64,000 bases of DNA. It comes from Candidatus Bathyarchaeota archaeon (lineage in GTDB: Archaea; Thermoproteota; Bathyarchaeia; JAPDIZ01). Of the stretch, positions 50,598 to 59,324 are shown piece after piece. Numbering within the stretch: position 1 is the first letter of the stretch; every line of letters starts with the position of its first letter. Both the position numbers and the translations under genes were made by a program. The notes beneath the pieces were generated by a model. The model was not told the DNA's origin and did no database searches. It saw nothing but the letters and a program-made list of their open reading frames with translations. Where the stretch lies: assembly GCA_029259355.1 (NCBI GenBank), contig JAPDIZ010000002.1, positions 124,001 through 188,000 on the forward strand, in the 5' to 3' direction.

Positions 50598-51644
50598 TTA
50601 TATGAGCTTTACGTAATCTCTGCCTGCGAGCTCTGGAGAACCCACCACCAGCCTGTAGAAGACCTCGTTTCTCCTCAGGTCGGCCACCTCCTCGACCTTG
50701 CCGAAGACCTCAACGAGATCCCCCTCCTCGAAAACCCCGCCATACAATCCTTCGAAAGTGGTTAGAGTGCGCAGGTCCTCTGGCGGAGAGCCCTCTAGCA
50801 CCTCCACCACATCGACTAGGTAATCTCCTGGGAGATACGATGACTCTGAATCGTCAACAACTCTCAGAACCACCTTTGCAAAGCCCTTTGCCCGGTAAAC
50901 CCTATCCCCATATCGCCAGCCTACCTCCTCCTCACCCCTTATGGGATGCACCGAAAACATTCTCCCCCTGAAGACGCCTCGGTTCCACATCCGTTCGTAC
51001 AGCCTCTTCGCGTCTCGCTCAGATATGGGGTGTGTCTTAGCTTTGTCTGCGCACCAGCTCCTCAACTCAGAACCCGAAAACCTCCTCACCAACAAGCCTT
51101 CCTCGCTTAGCAGCTCTCTCAGCGTAGCAGCTACGCGCTCCACAGCTACTTTTCCGTGGACGGTGAGGTCGATGTCTGAGAAGGAGGGGTTGTGTATACC
51201 AGCCAGCACAGACCCAGTTACCCCAAAGCGACGAGCTTCAACACCAGCCTCCTTAGATAGAAGCTCCACGAGCTGCACCACAAGCTCCTCAAGCTTATCC
51301 CGATGCTGCGCCTCCATAATCTCCGCAAGCCTGTTCTGAGGTCGGAGGTGTTGAGAGATCAGGTTCCTCGGCACTACGCTCATCTCGATCCCCCAAAGCT
51401 CGAGGAGGCGAACGTATCTGGAGTTCCTCTCCCTTAGGAAGTTGATCGTGTCGAGTACGGCTGGGACTGAGTAGGCTCTGAGCCTTCGCTCAAATCTGCG
51501 CTTACCAAACCCCCACTTGCCAGAGCTAGACTCTATGTACTTAAGGTAGGCTACTGCAGCGTCTTTAGGATGTTCATATCCCAAGACGCAGAAGATGAAA
51601 CCGTCCTTGGAGGCTATATAATCGTGATCGAAGAACTCAAGCAC
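50598..51644 (-). CDS. nucleotidyltransferase-domain protein, second of tandem pair
   Basis: A 348-residue protein. The nucleotidyltransferase motif GVTGSVLAGIHNPSFSDIDLTVHG lies near residues 143-166, with the metal-binding DxD as DID. It is flanked by an N-terminal domain (about 1-125) and a C-terminal beta-rich domain with EEGDLVEVFGKVEEV, an OB-like end. The neighbouring upstream gene is a paralog with the same layout. Substrate unknown. GTG start directly after the TAG of the paralog. Confidence 0.72.
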   Translation of the reverse strand: MLEFFDHDYIASKDGFIFCVLGYEHPKDAAVAYLKYIESSSGKWGFGKRRFERRLRAYSVPAVLDTINFLRERNSRYVRLLELWGIEMSVVPRNLISQHLRPQNRLAEIMEAQHRDKLEELVVQLVELLSKEAGVEARRFGVTGSVLAGIHNPSFSDIDLTVHGKVAVERVAATLRELLSEEGLLVRRFSGSELRSWCADKAKTHPISERDAKRLYERMWNRGVFRGRMFSVHPIRGEEEVGWRYGDRVYRAKGFAKVVLRVVDDSESSYLPGDYLVDVVEVLEGSPPEDLRTLTTFEGLYGGVFEEGDLVEVFGKVEEVADLRRNEVFYRLVVGSPELAGRDYVKLI

Positions 51645-52700
51645 CTAGTCCACCAGCTTCAGGTAGTCAGCTGGGTTCTCCCCGATCATGACTCGGTAGA
51701 AGGGCTCGCTCGACCCTCTAAACACCTGCTCGACCTTGCCGCGGAACAGAATCCGCTCACCCACCCTCGCTGAAGCCGAGAACCTCCCCCTGTAGGATAT
51801 GAGCTCTCTGATGGGGTTGAACCGCGGTCCGTTCACCACCTTAGCGTTCTTTAGCACGTACCTGCAGGGCGTGAAGAGTGAATCTGAGTCATCCTCTACC
51901 TCAGCCACAACCTCTGCATAGCCCACTGGAACGTACATAGCGTCTCCGTAGACCTCTCGCACCTCCCCCCAGCTCTTGACAAACCTCGTGAAAAACTCTC
52001 GCCCTCGGAAAAACCCCTGCGTAGGCTTCCTCCTCTCCACTTTAGCAAACTCCTCGATGGATATGGGCTTAGCGGGGTATCTGAACTCGTATAGCTTGCT
52101 AAGCTCTGAGTCGTCATACTTCCTCACCCCGGTACCCGGGGTTTGACAAAGCATCTCGAAGACCTCGTAGGCTGCTTGAGAAGCCCTCCTCCCATACACG
52201 ATGAGGTCTATGTCCGACGATGGGGTGTGTAGCCCTAGAAGGAGCGAGCCTGAAATCCCTAGCGAGGATCGGGAAACGCCGTGTTTAACAAGAAGCGTCA
52301 CCAGTTCGATGGCATCGTTTTCGACGAGGTCTAGGTCGCCTGAGAACCAGAGCATATCGAGAACTTTTCTTGGCCTGTAGTGGTAGGCTATGTCGCTCCA
52401 TGGAACTTGCATCATCAGCATATTGGAGAAGGGATCGAATATCAGGTACTGGGGGAGGCGAGTCCTCACGTACCTGATTCGCTGGCTTATGTCGTACACC
52501 TTGGTGTACCTAACCCCCAGCCTCACCCGCTCGCCGAAGAGGTCTGGCACATACTTGAGATAAGCGATGACCTTCCTCGGCGGGTGCACCAAGCCCTTTA
52601 CGTCGAAGATGTGCCCATCGAAGGTCTCTACGTAGTCTCCTTCCCTCGCCCTTCCATAGTCCTCTGAGTCGCAGACGAAGTCCTTGGGGTCCCTCTCCAT
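51645..52700 (-). CDS. nucleotidyltransferase-domain protein, first of tandem pair
   Basis: A 351-residue paralog of the next gene. GISGSLLLGLHTPSSDIDLIVYG holds the GS...DxD nucleotidyltransferase site. The N-terminal part (DGHIFDVKGLVHPPRKVIAYLKYV) and the C-terminal GERILFRGKVEQVFRG end match its partner, so the pair arose by tandem duplication. ATG start. It is divergent from the cdh operon across 90 bases with a shared AT-rich TATA region. Confidence 0.72.
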   Translation of the reverse strand: MERDPKDFVCDSEDYGRAREGDYVETFDGHIFDVKGLVHPPRKVIAYLKYVPDLFGERVRLGVRYTKVYDISQRIRYVRTRLPQYLIFDPFSNMLMMQVPWSDIAYHYRPRKVLDMLWFSGDLDLVENDAIELVTLLVKHGVSRSSLGISGSLLLGLHTPSSDIDLIVYGRRASQAAYEVFEMLCQTPGTGVRKYDDSELSKLYEFRYPAKPISIEEFAKVERRKPTQGFFRGREFFTRFVKSWGEVREVYGDAMYVPVGYAEVVAEVEDDSDSLFTPCRYVLKNAKVVNGPRFNPIRELISYRGRFSASARVGERILFRGKVEQVFRGSSEPFYRVMIGENPADYLKLVD

Positions 52701-52731
52701 AGCCCACCCGCTCTAGCTAATCTACGCTGTG

Positions 52732-52744
52732 TTAAAATATAAAA
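52732..52744. promoter_or_regulatory. overlapping divergent TATA region, cdh operon and nucleotidyltransferase pair
   Basis: TTAAAATATAAAA reads as a TATA box rightward (start near 52765) for cdhB and as TTTTATATTTTAA leftward (start near 52710) for the nucleotidyltransferases. One TBP/TFB complex at this site could point in only one direction at a time. Confidence 0.55.
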
Positions 52745-52789
52745 ATGGGAAGCGAGGTATTGCACCAAAAAGCCTTTGGAGGGTATTTG

Positions 52790-53338
52790 TTGCCCACGTA
52801 CGCTATTCCTTGGCAGCCAACCGCTATACCGGGCCCGGAGATGGCCAACGTCATAACAAAGCCTGCGGTGGTGGCTGCGCTCATCAAAAGAGCCAAAAAC
52901 CCGCTCTTCATTGTGGGTACTGAGGTTTTGGCTGGAAAAGAGGGCGAGGAAGCCATAGACTTCGCAAAGAGGTTCTCCAAAATCGTGCCAACGGTCGTGA
53001 CTGGACACCTCTTAGAAAAAGCCAAGAGCTTGGGCTTAGAGGTAGTGGCCAATCTTCCCGCTTTCGACATAATCAACAGGCTCAAGGACCCAGAGTGGAA
53101 GGGGATCAACAGCAAGGGTCCGCACGACGTTGTAGCGATGATGGGCATCCTCTACTACTACGAGTCTCAGCTGTTTTCGACGCTTAAGCACTTCGCAGTG
53201 GGCAAGCACATGCGCGCGACGATCGCGCTCGATAGGTACTACCAGCCAAACGCTACTTGGTCGTTTCCAAATCTCTCAAAGGAGGATTGGGTGAAGAGTT
53301 TAGAGGAAATACTCAAAGTTTTGGAGGGTGGTGGGTAG
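52790..53338 (+). CDS. cdhB: acetyl-CoA decarbonylase/synthase epsilon subunit
   Basis: About 182 residues. The family core IPWQPTAIPGPEMANVITKPAVVAALIKRAKNPLFIVGTEVLAG is clear, with the C-terminal dimer part ending KEDWVKSLEEILKVL. CdhB pairs with the CO dehydrogenase subunit CdhA in the archaeal Cdh complex. A longer frame from 52745 starts within the TATA region; the TTG at 52790 follows GGAGGG and fits the family start. The first gene of the cdh operon, and no cdhA lies beside it. Confidence 0.9.
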   Translation: MPTYAIPWQPTAIPGPEMANVITKPAVVAALIKRAKNPLFIVGTEVLAGKEGEEAIDFAKRFSKIVPTVVTGHLLEKAKSLGLEVVANLPAFDIINRLKDPEWKGINSKGPHDVVAMMGILYYYESQLFSTLKHFAVGKHMRATIALDRYYQPNATWSFPNLSKEDWVKSLEEILKVLEGGG

Positions 53339-54762
53339 TGTCATTTGCGGACATACCTGTTGATGTTGGAGTCGTGTATGAGGGAGAGCGCGTAAGAAAA
53401 GAGCAGATGTTCGTGGAGCTAGGAGGACCCGACGAAGATCACAAGTTTGAGCTGTTGCTGGTCAAGCCTATGGAAGAAGTCGAAGACGGTAAGGTGGAGG
53501 TTGTTGGCCCAGACCTCAAAGATCTCCCCGAAGGCGAGCACGTACCCTTTGGCGTGAAGGTTGAGGTTGCGGGCGAGCAGCTTGAGAGAGACTTAGAGGG
53601 CGTTTTCGAGAGGCGTATCCACGACTTCTTCAACTACATACAGGGCGTTATGCACCTGAACCAGAGGGACACCATCTGGCTCAGGGTGGCTAAGTCGTCA
53701 GTTCAGAAGGGCTTGGACTCGTTTAGGTACATCGGGTTAGTGCTGCAAAGGATGTTTAAAGCTGAGTTCCCCATAATCGAGAAGGCGCAGGTTACGTTCT
53801 ACACCGACCCCAAGGCTGTTGAGGAGCAGCTCAAGTTTGCTAGAGAGGTTTACGAAGCAAGAGACGCGCGCGTGCGCGGGATGCGCGACGAAGACGTTGA
53901 CGAGTTTTATGGATGCACCCTCTGCCAGTCGTTCGCCCCAACCAACGTATGCATCATTACACCGCAGAGGTATGCTGCTTGTGGAGCCATTAGCTGGCTC
54001 GACGCTAGGGCCTCAGCGAGAATAAACCCAAGCGGGCCCAACTTCCCCATACCAAAGGGCGAGTGCAAAGACCCCGACCTCGGCTGGTACACGGGCGTTG
54101 ACGAAGCCGCAAAGAAGTATTCTATGGGCGAGATCGAGCACATAAACCTCTACTCGCTGCTTGATCACCCACCCTGCATCTGCGGATGCTTTGAGGCGGT
54201 GGCGTTCTACATACCGGAAGTAGACGGCATAGGGATAGTCCACCGCGACTTCAAGGGAGTTGCCGTAAACGGGCTTCCGTTTTCAACACTCGCCGACCAG
54301 ACGGCGGGAGGTAGGCAGGTTCCAGGCTTCAACGGGATATCCATTGAATACATGAGGTCCAGCAGGTTCTTCAAGCCAGAGGGTGGTTGGAGCAGGGTTG
54401 TGTGGCTTCCAAAAGCCGTCAAAGAGAGAGTTAAGGATGCGATACCACCTGAGCTATACGACAAGATAGCCACAGAGGAGGACGCAACCAACTTAGAGGA
54501 GCTTAAGGAGTTTCTGAAGAGAGTCAACCACCCAGTGGTTGAGAGGTGGCCAAAGGAAGAGGAGGAAGAAGAGGTTGAGGAAGCTGCTCCACCAGAGGCT
54601 GCACCACCTACCTTCGCGCCCACCGTGCAGGTCCCGATGCAGCCCGTTACAATGCCAGCAGCCCCTGCTGGTCCGAGCTTCAAAATATCGTTCAAAAATG
54701 TTCGGGTCAGAGCGGAGAAGCTAGTGTTTAGAAAGCTGGAGGAGGAGAAAAAGAAGAAGTAA
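53338..54762 (+). CDS. cdhC: acetyl-CoA synthase beta subunit (A-cluster)
   Basis: A 474-residue CdhC, which makes acetyl-CoA from a methyl group, CO and CoA at the nickel-iron A-cluster. The cluster cysteines are in FYGCTLCQSFAPTNVCIITP and YAACGAISW, and the HPPCICGCFEAVAFYIPEVDG segment holds the Cys-Gly-Cys motif that binds the proximal and distal nickel. The GTG start shares its G with the TAG of cdhB. A C-terminal Glu/Pro/Ala-rich linker (about 415-450) ends in FKISFKNVRVRAEKLVF, a tail that resembles a motif in orf73 and in CdhD. Confidence 0.93.
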   Translation: MSFADIPVDVGVVYEGERVRKEQMFVELGGPDEDHKFELLLVKPMEEVEDGKVEVVGPDLKDLPEGEHVPFGVKVEVAGEQLERDLEGVFERRIHDFFNYIQGVMHLNQRDTIWLRVAKSSVQKGLDSFRYIGLVLQRMFKAEFPIIEKAQVTFYTDPKAVEEQLKFAREVYEARDARVRGMRDEDVDEFYGCTLCQSFAPTNVCIITPQRYAACGAISWLDARASARINPSGPNFPIPKGECKDPDLGWYTGVDEAAKKYSMGEIEHINLYSLLDHPPCICGCFEAVAFYIPEVDGIGIVHRDFKGVAVNGLPFSTLADQTAGGRQVPGFNGISIEYMRSSRFFKPEGGWSRVVWLPKAVKERVKDAIPPELYDKIATEEDATNLEELKEFLKRVNHPVVERWPKEEEEEEVEEAAPPEAAPPTFAPTVQVPMQPVTMPAAPAGPSFKISFKNVRVRAEKLVFRKLEEEKKKK

Positions 54763-54783
54763 CTGCTGGAGGTTGAGCCAATA

Positions 54784-55005
54784 GTGGAACAAGTAGCTGT
54801 GCAAAAAGCTGAGGAAGGCGAAGATTTTCTCTCTCTTCTCCTAAGCCTTGTGAGGAAGTACGGTTATCTCAGGCTCGAAAATGTGAAGATCGAGGCCGAC
54901 GTCATCGAGGTGTGGGTGGAGGAGGGAAGCAAATCCCCTCCAACTCTCTCCATCACGTTACAGCAAGGACCAACCTACAAGGTTAGCTTATCCAAGAGCG
55001 ACTAA
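54784..55005 (+). CDS. small protein homologous to the CdhD N-terminal domain
   Basis: A 73-residue ORF between cdhC and cdhD. Its middle (LLSLVRKYGYLRLENVKIEADVIEVWVE) and its end (LSITLQQGPTYKVSLS) align with residues about 18-80 of the following CdhD (LLELLEKYGAFELEGVEIEAEELNLDL and FSITLSTGQTFYYSLA). It is therefore a stand-alone copy of that domain. The GTG start has GGAGG upstream. A docking or assembly role in the Cdh complex is inference. Confidence 0.75.
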   Translation: MEQVAVQKAEEGEDFLSLLLSLVRKYGYLRLENVKIEADVIEVWVEEGSKSPPTLSITLQQGPTYKVSLSKSD

Positions 55006-55018
55006 GGAGGTTGAGGAT

Positions 55019-56326
55019 TTGTCTAGAAAGGAAGAGATTGAGGAGGAAGTAAACGAACTTGGGAGAGAGTGGGGAAAGAAGCTGCTAGAGCTTTTAGAGA
55101 AGTATGGTGCCTTTGAGCTCGAAGGAGTGGAGATCGAAGCTGAGGAGCTTAACCTCGACCTAAGGCCCTCTGCAGCCACCATGGCCCCAATACCAGTTGG
55201 CTTCTCGATAACGCTTTCAACTGGTCAAACATTCTACTACTCCCTAGCTGGAGCTCCAGCAGCTGCACCGCCAGCTCCGACAGCTCCTCCAGCTCCGCCT
55301 AAGCCAAAGATCGAGAAGATCATCGAGGTGGAGTTCACTCCTCCCGTTACGACCTACTCAAGACAGATAGAGGTAGTGCCAATAGGCGCTACCAAAGCAG
55401 AGGGAGGAACGAGGTCTAAGAGGCTATACGTTGGAGGCGAGAAAGCTCCCGCCTTCTACCTCTTCGAGGCTGAACAACCTCCGCCAGTCATAGCAATGGA
55501 CGTGTTCGACATGCCCATTCCGCTAGCAAAGCCAGTAAAGGAGCACTTCAAGGATGTCCTAGACAACCCGGTCGAGTGGGCGAGGCTGGAGGCGGAGAAG
55601 TTCAAAGCCGACATGATCTCCATACACCTCGTAAGCACCGATCCCCTTACCGAGGGAAGACCAGTTGATAAAGCGGTCAAGGTAGTGGAGGAGCTACTAC
55701 AAGCTGTTGATGTGCCCATCGCAGTGGGAGTTCCAGGAGTCCCGGAGATCGACCACCAGATACTGAAGAAGGCGGCGGAGATAGGGGAGGGCGAGAGGCT
55801 AGTCCTCAACTCAGCAAACTTAGACACCGACTACATAGGCATTGCAGAAGCTGCTAAGAAGTATGGGCATGTGGTGATCGCTTTCACGGCCATGGACTTC
55901 AACAACCAGAAGAGGCTTAACAGAGAGCTGCTCAACGCGGGGCTACCTAGAGATAGCTTGATAATGGATCCCACTACTGGAGCCCTCGGCTACGGCATCG
56001 AGTACACGTTCAGCTATGTAGAGCGATTTAGGCTAGCTGGCTTGATGGGCGACGAGGAGGTCGCGTTCCCCATATCCTGTGCAACCGCCAATGCTTGGGG
56101 AGCTAGAGAGGCTTGGATGAAGGCGCCAGAGCTGGGTCCACGCGAGCTGAGAGGGCCACTTTGGGAAACCGTCACGGCCCTAACGGTGGCGCTTGCTGGA
56201 GCAGATTTCTTCATGATGGATCACCCAGCAGCCATCCAGACGCTTAGAGACTTCTTCAGCTACATGAAGTCCAGCGTCGCAGCCAAAGCTGAGGAGATCG
56301 CTGAGTGGGTTAGCGTGAAGATATAG
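55019..56326 (+). CDS. cdhD: acetyl-CoA decarbonylase/synthase delta subunit
   Basis: A 435-residue CdhD. It has an N-terminal about 80-residue domain, an Ala/Pro linker (about 81-100), and the TIM-barrel corrinoid-protein partner domain with PVIAMDVFDMPIPLAKPVKEHF, MISIHLVSTDPL and LIMDPTTGALGYGIEYTFSYVERFRL. Together with CdhE it forms the corrinoid iron-sulfur protein that passes the methyl group to CdhC. The TTG start follows GGAGG. It is placed between orf73 and cdhE with short gaps, clearly one operon. Confidence 0.93.
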   Translation: MSRKEEIEEEVNELGREWGKKLLELLEKYGAFELEGVEIEAEELNLDLRPSAATMAPIPVGFSITLSTGQTFYYSLAGAPAAAPPAPTAPPAPPKPKIEKIIEVEFTPPVTTYSRQIEVVPIGATKAEGGTRSKRLYVGGEKAPAFYLFEAEQPPPVIAMDVFDMPIPLAKPVKEHFKDVLDNPVEWARLEAEKFKADMISIHLVSTDPLTEGRPVDKAVKVVEELLQAVDVPIAVGVPGVPEIDHQILKKAAEIGEGERLVLNSANLDTDYIGIAEAAKKYGHVVIAFTAMDFNNQKRLNRELLNAGLPRDSLIMDPTTGALGYGIEYTFSYVERFRLAGLMGDEEVAFPISCATANAWGAREAWMKAPELGPRELRGPLWETVTALTVALAGADFFMMDHPAAIQTLRDFFSYMKSSVAAKAEEIAEWVSVKI

Positions 56327-56341
56327 AGGGGGTTTGGCGAA

Positions 56342-57736
56342 GTGTCTAAGAAGGTTGGGCCGTTAGACATCTACAACCTCCTGCCCCGAACCAACTGCGG
56401 AAGGTGCGGCGAGTCCACATGCATGGCTTTCGCCACCAAGCTAATCGATGGAGTCTATGAGCTGGAGGACTGTCCACCTCTCTTCGAAGACCCCAAGTAT
56501 GCTGAGAACCTAGCTAAGCTCAAGGAACTCACTAGGCCCATGGTGACCTACATCGACATCGGACCAAAGGAGAGAGCGGTTAGGATCGGAGGCAAGCGAG
56601 TCCTCTATAGGCACGAGCTCACCTACCACAACCCCACGGCGATAGCTATCGACGTATCTGATGACCTCTCTGACGACGAGATTGCTAAGAGAGCGAAGGA
56701 GATAGATGAGTTTAAGCTGGTGAGGATTGGGGAAGAGCTTAAGCTCGATCTAATTGCGGTTAGGTCAGTGACTGGAGATCCCAAGAGGTTTTCCGAAGTA
56801 GTTAAGCTGGTGATGGAGAACACGCAGAAGCCCTTGGTTCTATGCTCCTTCGACCCAGAGGTACTGGAGGCTGGCTTGGCGGTAGCTAAGGATCAGAAGC
56901 CGCTGATATACGCAGTGACGGAGAAGAACTGGAAAGACGTAAGCGACCTAGCCTTGATGTACGACTGCCCACTAGCCGTCTTCGTCCCAAACGACCTCAA
57001 GAAGCTGAGGTCTTTGGTCAACACCTTGTTTGAGAAGGGCATAGAGAAGGTCGCTTTGGATCCCGGGACGTTTCTAGGCGAAGGCTTCAAGGATACCATA
57101 AACAACTTCACCATGATTCGGAAGGCTGCTAGAGATGGAGATAAGCTCTTGGGAAACCCTCTGATAGGAGTCCCCCTCATCTCGTGGACTAAGCCAGAGG
57201 CTGTTCCTGAGCTCACCAAGTGGAGAGAGGCTTGGATGGCCTGTGCTCTCCTACTACGGTTCGCCGATATGCTGATCATGCACAGCTACGATGTGTGGGT
57301 TCAGCTGCCCCTGCTAACCCTCAGGCAGAACATATACACCGACCCAAGGAAGCCAGTAGCTGTTGAGCCAGGCCTGCGCGTAGTAGGCAACCCAGATGAA
57401 AACGCTCCAGTAATGTTCACAACGAATTTCGCCCTAACGTACTTCACCGTGATGAGCGACGTTGAGAAGCTAGACTGTTACCTGCTCGTCATCGACACAG
57501 AGGGACTTGGCGTTGACTCAGCCATAGCTGGTAGAAAGCTGACAGCGGACAAGGTAGCTGAAGCCATTAAGGAGAGCGGCGTAGAGCAGAAGGTAAAGCA
57601 CAGGAAGATCATTGTACCGCAGCTGGCTGCTAGGCTGAAGGGAGAGATAGAGGACCTCAGCGGCTGGGAGGTCATAGTGGGACCAAGAGACTCGTCGGGA
57701 ATACCTGGGTTCTTGCAGGAGCGCTGGAAGCCCTAA
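56342..57736 (+). CDS. cdhE: acetyl-CoA decarbonylase/synthase gamma subunit (corrinoid iron-sulfur)
   Basis: A 464-residue CdhE. The N-terminal iron-sulfur motif is LLPRTNCGRCGESTCMAFA followed by DCPPL, four cysteines spaced as in the corrinoid iron-sulfur protein. A TIM barrel follows and the C-terminal corrinoid-binding part has VMFTTNFALTYFTVMSDVE and the LLVIDTEGLGVDSAIAG segment. It carries the methylated cobamide between the methyltransferase and CdhC. GTG start 16 bases after cdhD. Confidence 0.93.
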   Translation: MSKKVGPLDIYNLLPRTNCGRCGESTCMAFATKLIDGVYELEDCPPLFEDPKYAENLAKLKELTRPMVTYIDIGPKERAVRIGGKRVLYRHELTYHNPTAIAIDVSDDLSDDEIAKRAKEIDEFKLVRIGEELKLDLIAVRSVTGDPKRFSEVVKLVMENTQKPLVLCSFDPEVLEAGLAVAKDQKPLIYAVTEKNWKDVSDLALMYDCPLAVFVPNDLKKLRSLVNTLFEKGIEKVALDPGTFLGEGFKDTINNFTMIRKAARDGDKLLGNPLIGVPLISWTKPEAVPELTKWREAWMACALLLRFADMLIMHSYDVWVQLPLLTLRQNIYTDPRKPVAVEPGLRVVGNPDENAPVMFTTNFALTYFTVMSDVEKLDCYLLVIDTEGLGVDSAIAGRKLTADKVAEAIKESGVEQKVKHRKIIVPQLAARLKGEIEDLSGWEVIVGPRDSSGIPGFLQERWKP

Positions 57737-57749
57737 GCTTATCCAATAC

Positions 57750-57758
57750 ATTTTTATC
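57750..57758 (+). promoter_or_regulatory. TATA-like element of cooC
   Basis: ATTTTTATC 33-40 bases upstream of the cooC TTG. This suggests that cooC has its own short-leader promoter and is not only read through from the cdh operon. Confidence 0.4.
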
Positions 57759-57790
57759 TATGAAGCCCTTCCCTGCGCAAGGGACTCTGG

Positions 57791-58618
57791 TTGTCTTCTA
57801 GAGACATCTACCAGCTCATGGTTAAGGCAAAAGAGGTTTTGCCGTATTCGCTTGGGAAGTGCGTCGTCTCTGTTTCGGGAAAAGGCGGCGTGGGGAAGAC
57901 TACATTCACCGCTCTCCTCCTAAAGGCTCTCATAGAGGAAGGAATGGACTCTATCCTCGTCGTAGACGCAGATCCAGATACAAACCTCCCAGACGTTTTG
58001 GGCATTGAGGTAAAGCGAACCGTTGGAGAAGTGGTCACCCGCATGAAGAAAGATATCGACGAGGGAAAAATACCTCCAGGAACCGACAAGGAGCTCATGC
58101 TGGAGGCTATGATCTCGGAGACGCTGATCGAGGGATCCAGCTTCGACATGCTGGTCATGGGTAGGCCAGAGGGAGAGGGGTGCTACTGCTTCGTAAACCT
58201 GCTGCTCACGCGCATACTAGACAGGCTAACCTCTAACTATAGGATCACACTGATGGACATGGAGGCTGGGCTCGAGCACGTAAGCCGCAGAACCGACAGA
58301 GATGTAGACATCATGGTAGTCGTCACCGACGCCTCCAAGATGGGGCTGCTCACTGCTCAGAGGATCCGTAGGCTCGCGAGAGAGGTGCACGTCGAGATAA
58401 GGCAGCTCTACGTAGTCGGTAATCAGATACCACCTGAGCTAGAAGGAGTGGTGAGGAAGAGAGCGCAGGACCTTGCGCTGAAGTACGTGGGTAGCATACC
58501 TTTCGACAAGGAGATCATGGAGTACAACCTAGTGGGGAGGTCTCTTCTGGAGCTTCCGAGCCAAAACCCAGCATACGCCGCTGTGAGGGAGATTGCGCAG
58601 ACTATTCGCTTAGTCTAG
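57791..58618 (+). CDS. cooC: CooC-type nickel-insertion ATPase
   Basis: A 275-residue MinD/ParA-like ATPase. The deviant Walker A is VSGKGGVGKTTFTALL, VDADPDTNLPDVLG is the A'/switch I region, and GRPEGEGCYCFVNLLL holds the CxC pair that binds nickel and dimerises CooC. It helps insert nickel in CO dehydrogenase and acetyl-CoA synthase. It is next to cdhE, and with the CooT-like protein 3 kb away forms a nickel-handling set. Confidence 0.9.
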   Translation: MSSRDIYQLMVKAKEVLPYSLGKCVVSVSGKGGVGKTTFTALLLKALIEEGMDSILVVDADPDTNLPDVLGIEVKRTVGEVVTRMKKDIDEGKIPPGTDKELMLEAMISETLIEGSSFDMLVMGRPEGEGCYCFVNLLLTRILDRLTSNYRITLMDMEAGLEHVSRRTDRDVDIMVVVTDASKMGLLTAQRIRRLAREVHVEIRQLYVVGNQIPPELEGVVRKRAQDLALKYVGSIPFDKEIMEYNLVGRSLLELPSQNPAYAAVREIAQTIRLV

Positions 58619-59324
58619 GGGAGGCAGCCCGATCTTCGGATGCGGGGTAGCGAAAGCTCCTCTTCCTTAGTTGCAACACCTTCGTTGCCACATCTGCTAG
58701 CTTTCTCGTTCTCGTCGTCACGATGAGCGTCTTCCCCTTTCTCATATGCAATCCTCTAAGGAGCGAGATGATGAACTCCGTGGTCATCGGATCCAGATGC
58801 TGAGTAGGCTCATCTAAAACCAATATAGGAGGGTCAGTCACCAAGGCTCTAGCGATCGAAACGCATTGCCTCTCACCAAAGCTAAGCCTCTCTATCCTTC
58901 GATACCCCTTGCCTAAGAGCCCAATCACGTCCAAGACCTGCTCAACCATTTCTGCTCGCTTCCTTGGCGGAACCCCCCTCGCTATCAAAGGGAGCTCTAC
59001 GTTTTCGTAAACCGTGAGGTTAGGGAGAAGGCTTTGTGATTGCAAAGAAATTCCCATGAGCTTAGCTCTAAGTCTAGATAGCTTGTCCTCAGAAAGCTTG
59101 GTTATATCCACACCGTTTACCAACACCATTCCGCTGCTAGGCCTATCCAGCCCAGCGATAATGTTCATCAAAGTAGTCTTCCCGCTTCCTGTAGACCCGG
59201 TTATGACTAGGAAGTCGTTTGGGTATATGTCGAGCGATAGACCGTTGAATATCAAGATAACTTCGTCTTCTGTCCTATACACCTTCTCAACGTCTATTAG
59301 CCTTATAATGGGTTTTTCAGGCAT
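58602..59324 (-). CDS. FtsE/LolD/MacB-type ABC ATPase lacking the H-loop histidine
   Basis: A 240-residue ABC ATPase. Walker A is GSTGSGKTTLMNIIAG, the Q-loop is in ISLQSQSLLPNLTVYENV (as in FtsE/LolD), the signature is LSFGERQ, and Walker B is ILVLDEPTQHLD. The position where the switch histidine normally lies (VTHD) reads VTTRTRKLA, so the catalytic H-loop His is absent and ATPase activity may be slow or lost. It overlaps the end of the permease by eight bases and is the last gene of the cdvA-cdvB-permease-ATPase unit. It overlaps the end of cooC by 17 bases. Confidence 0.85.
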   Translation of the reverse strand: MPEKPIIRLIDVEKVYRTEDEVILIFNGLSLDIYPNDFLVITGSTGSGKTTLMNIIAGLDRPSSGMVLVNGVDITKLSEDKLSRLRAKLMGISLQSQSLLPNLTVYENVELPLIARGVPPRKRAEMVEQVLDVIGLLGKGYRRIERLSFGERQCVSIARALVTDPPILVLDEPTQHLDPMTTEFIISLLRGLHMRKGKTLIVTTRTRKLADVATKVLQLRKRSFRYPASEDRAASPRLSE

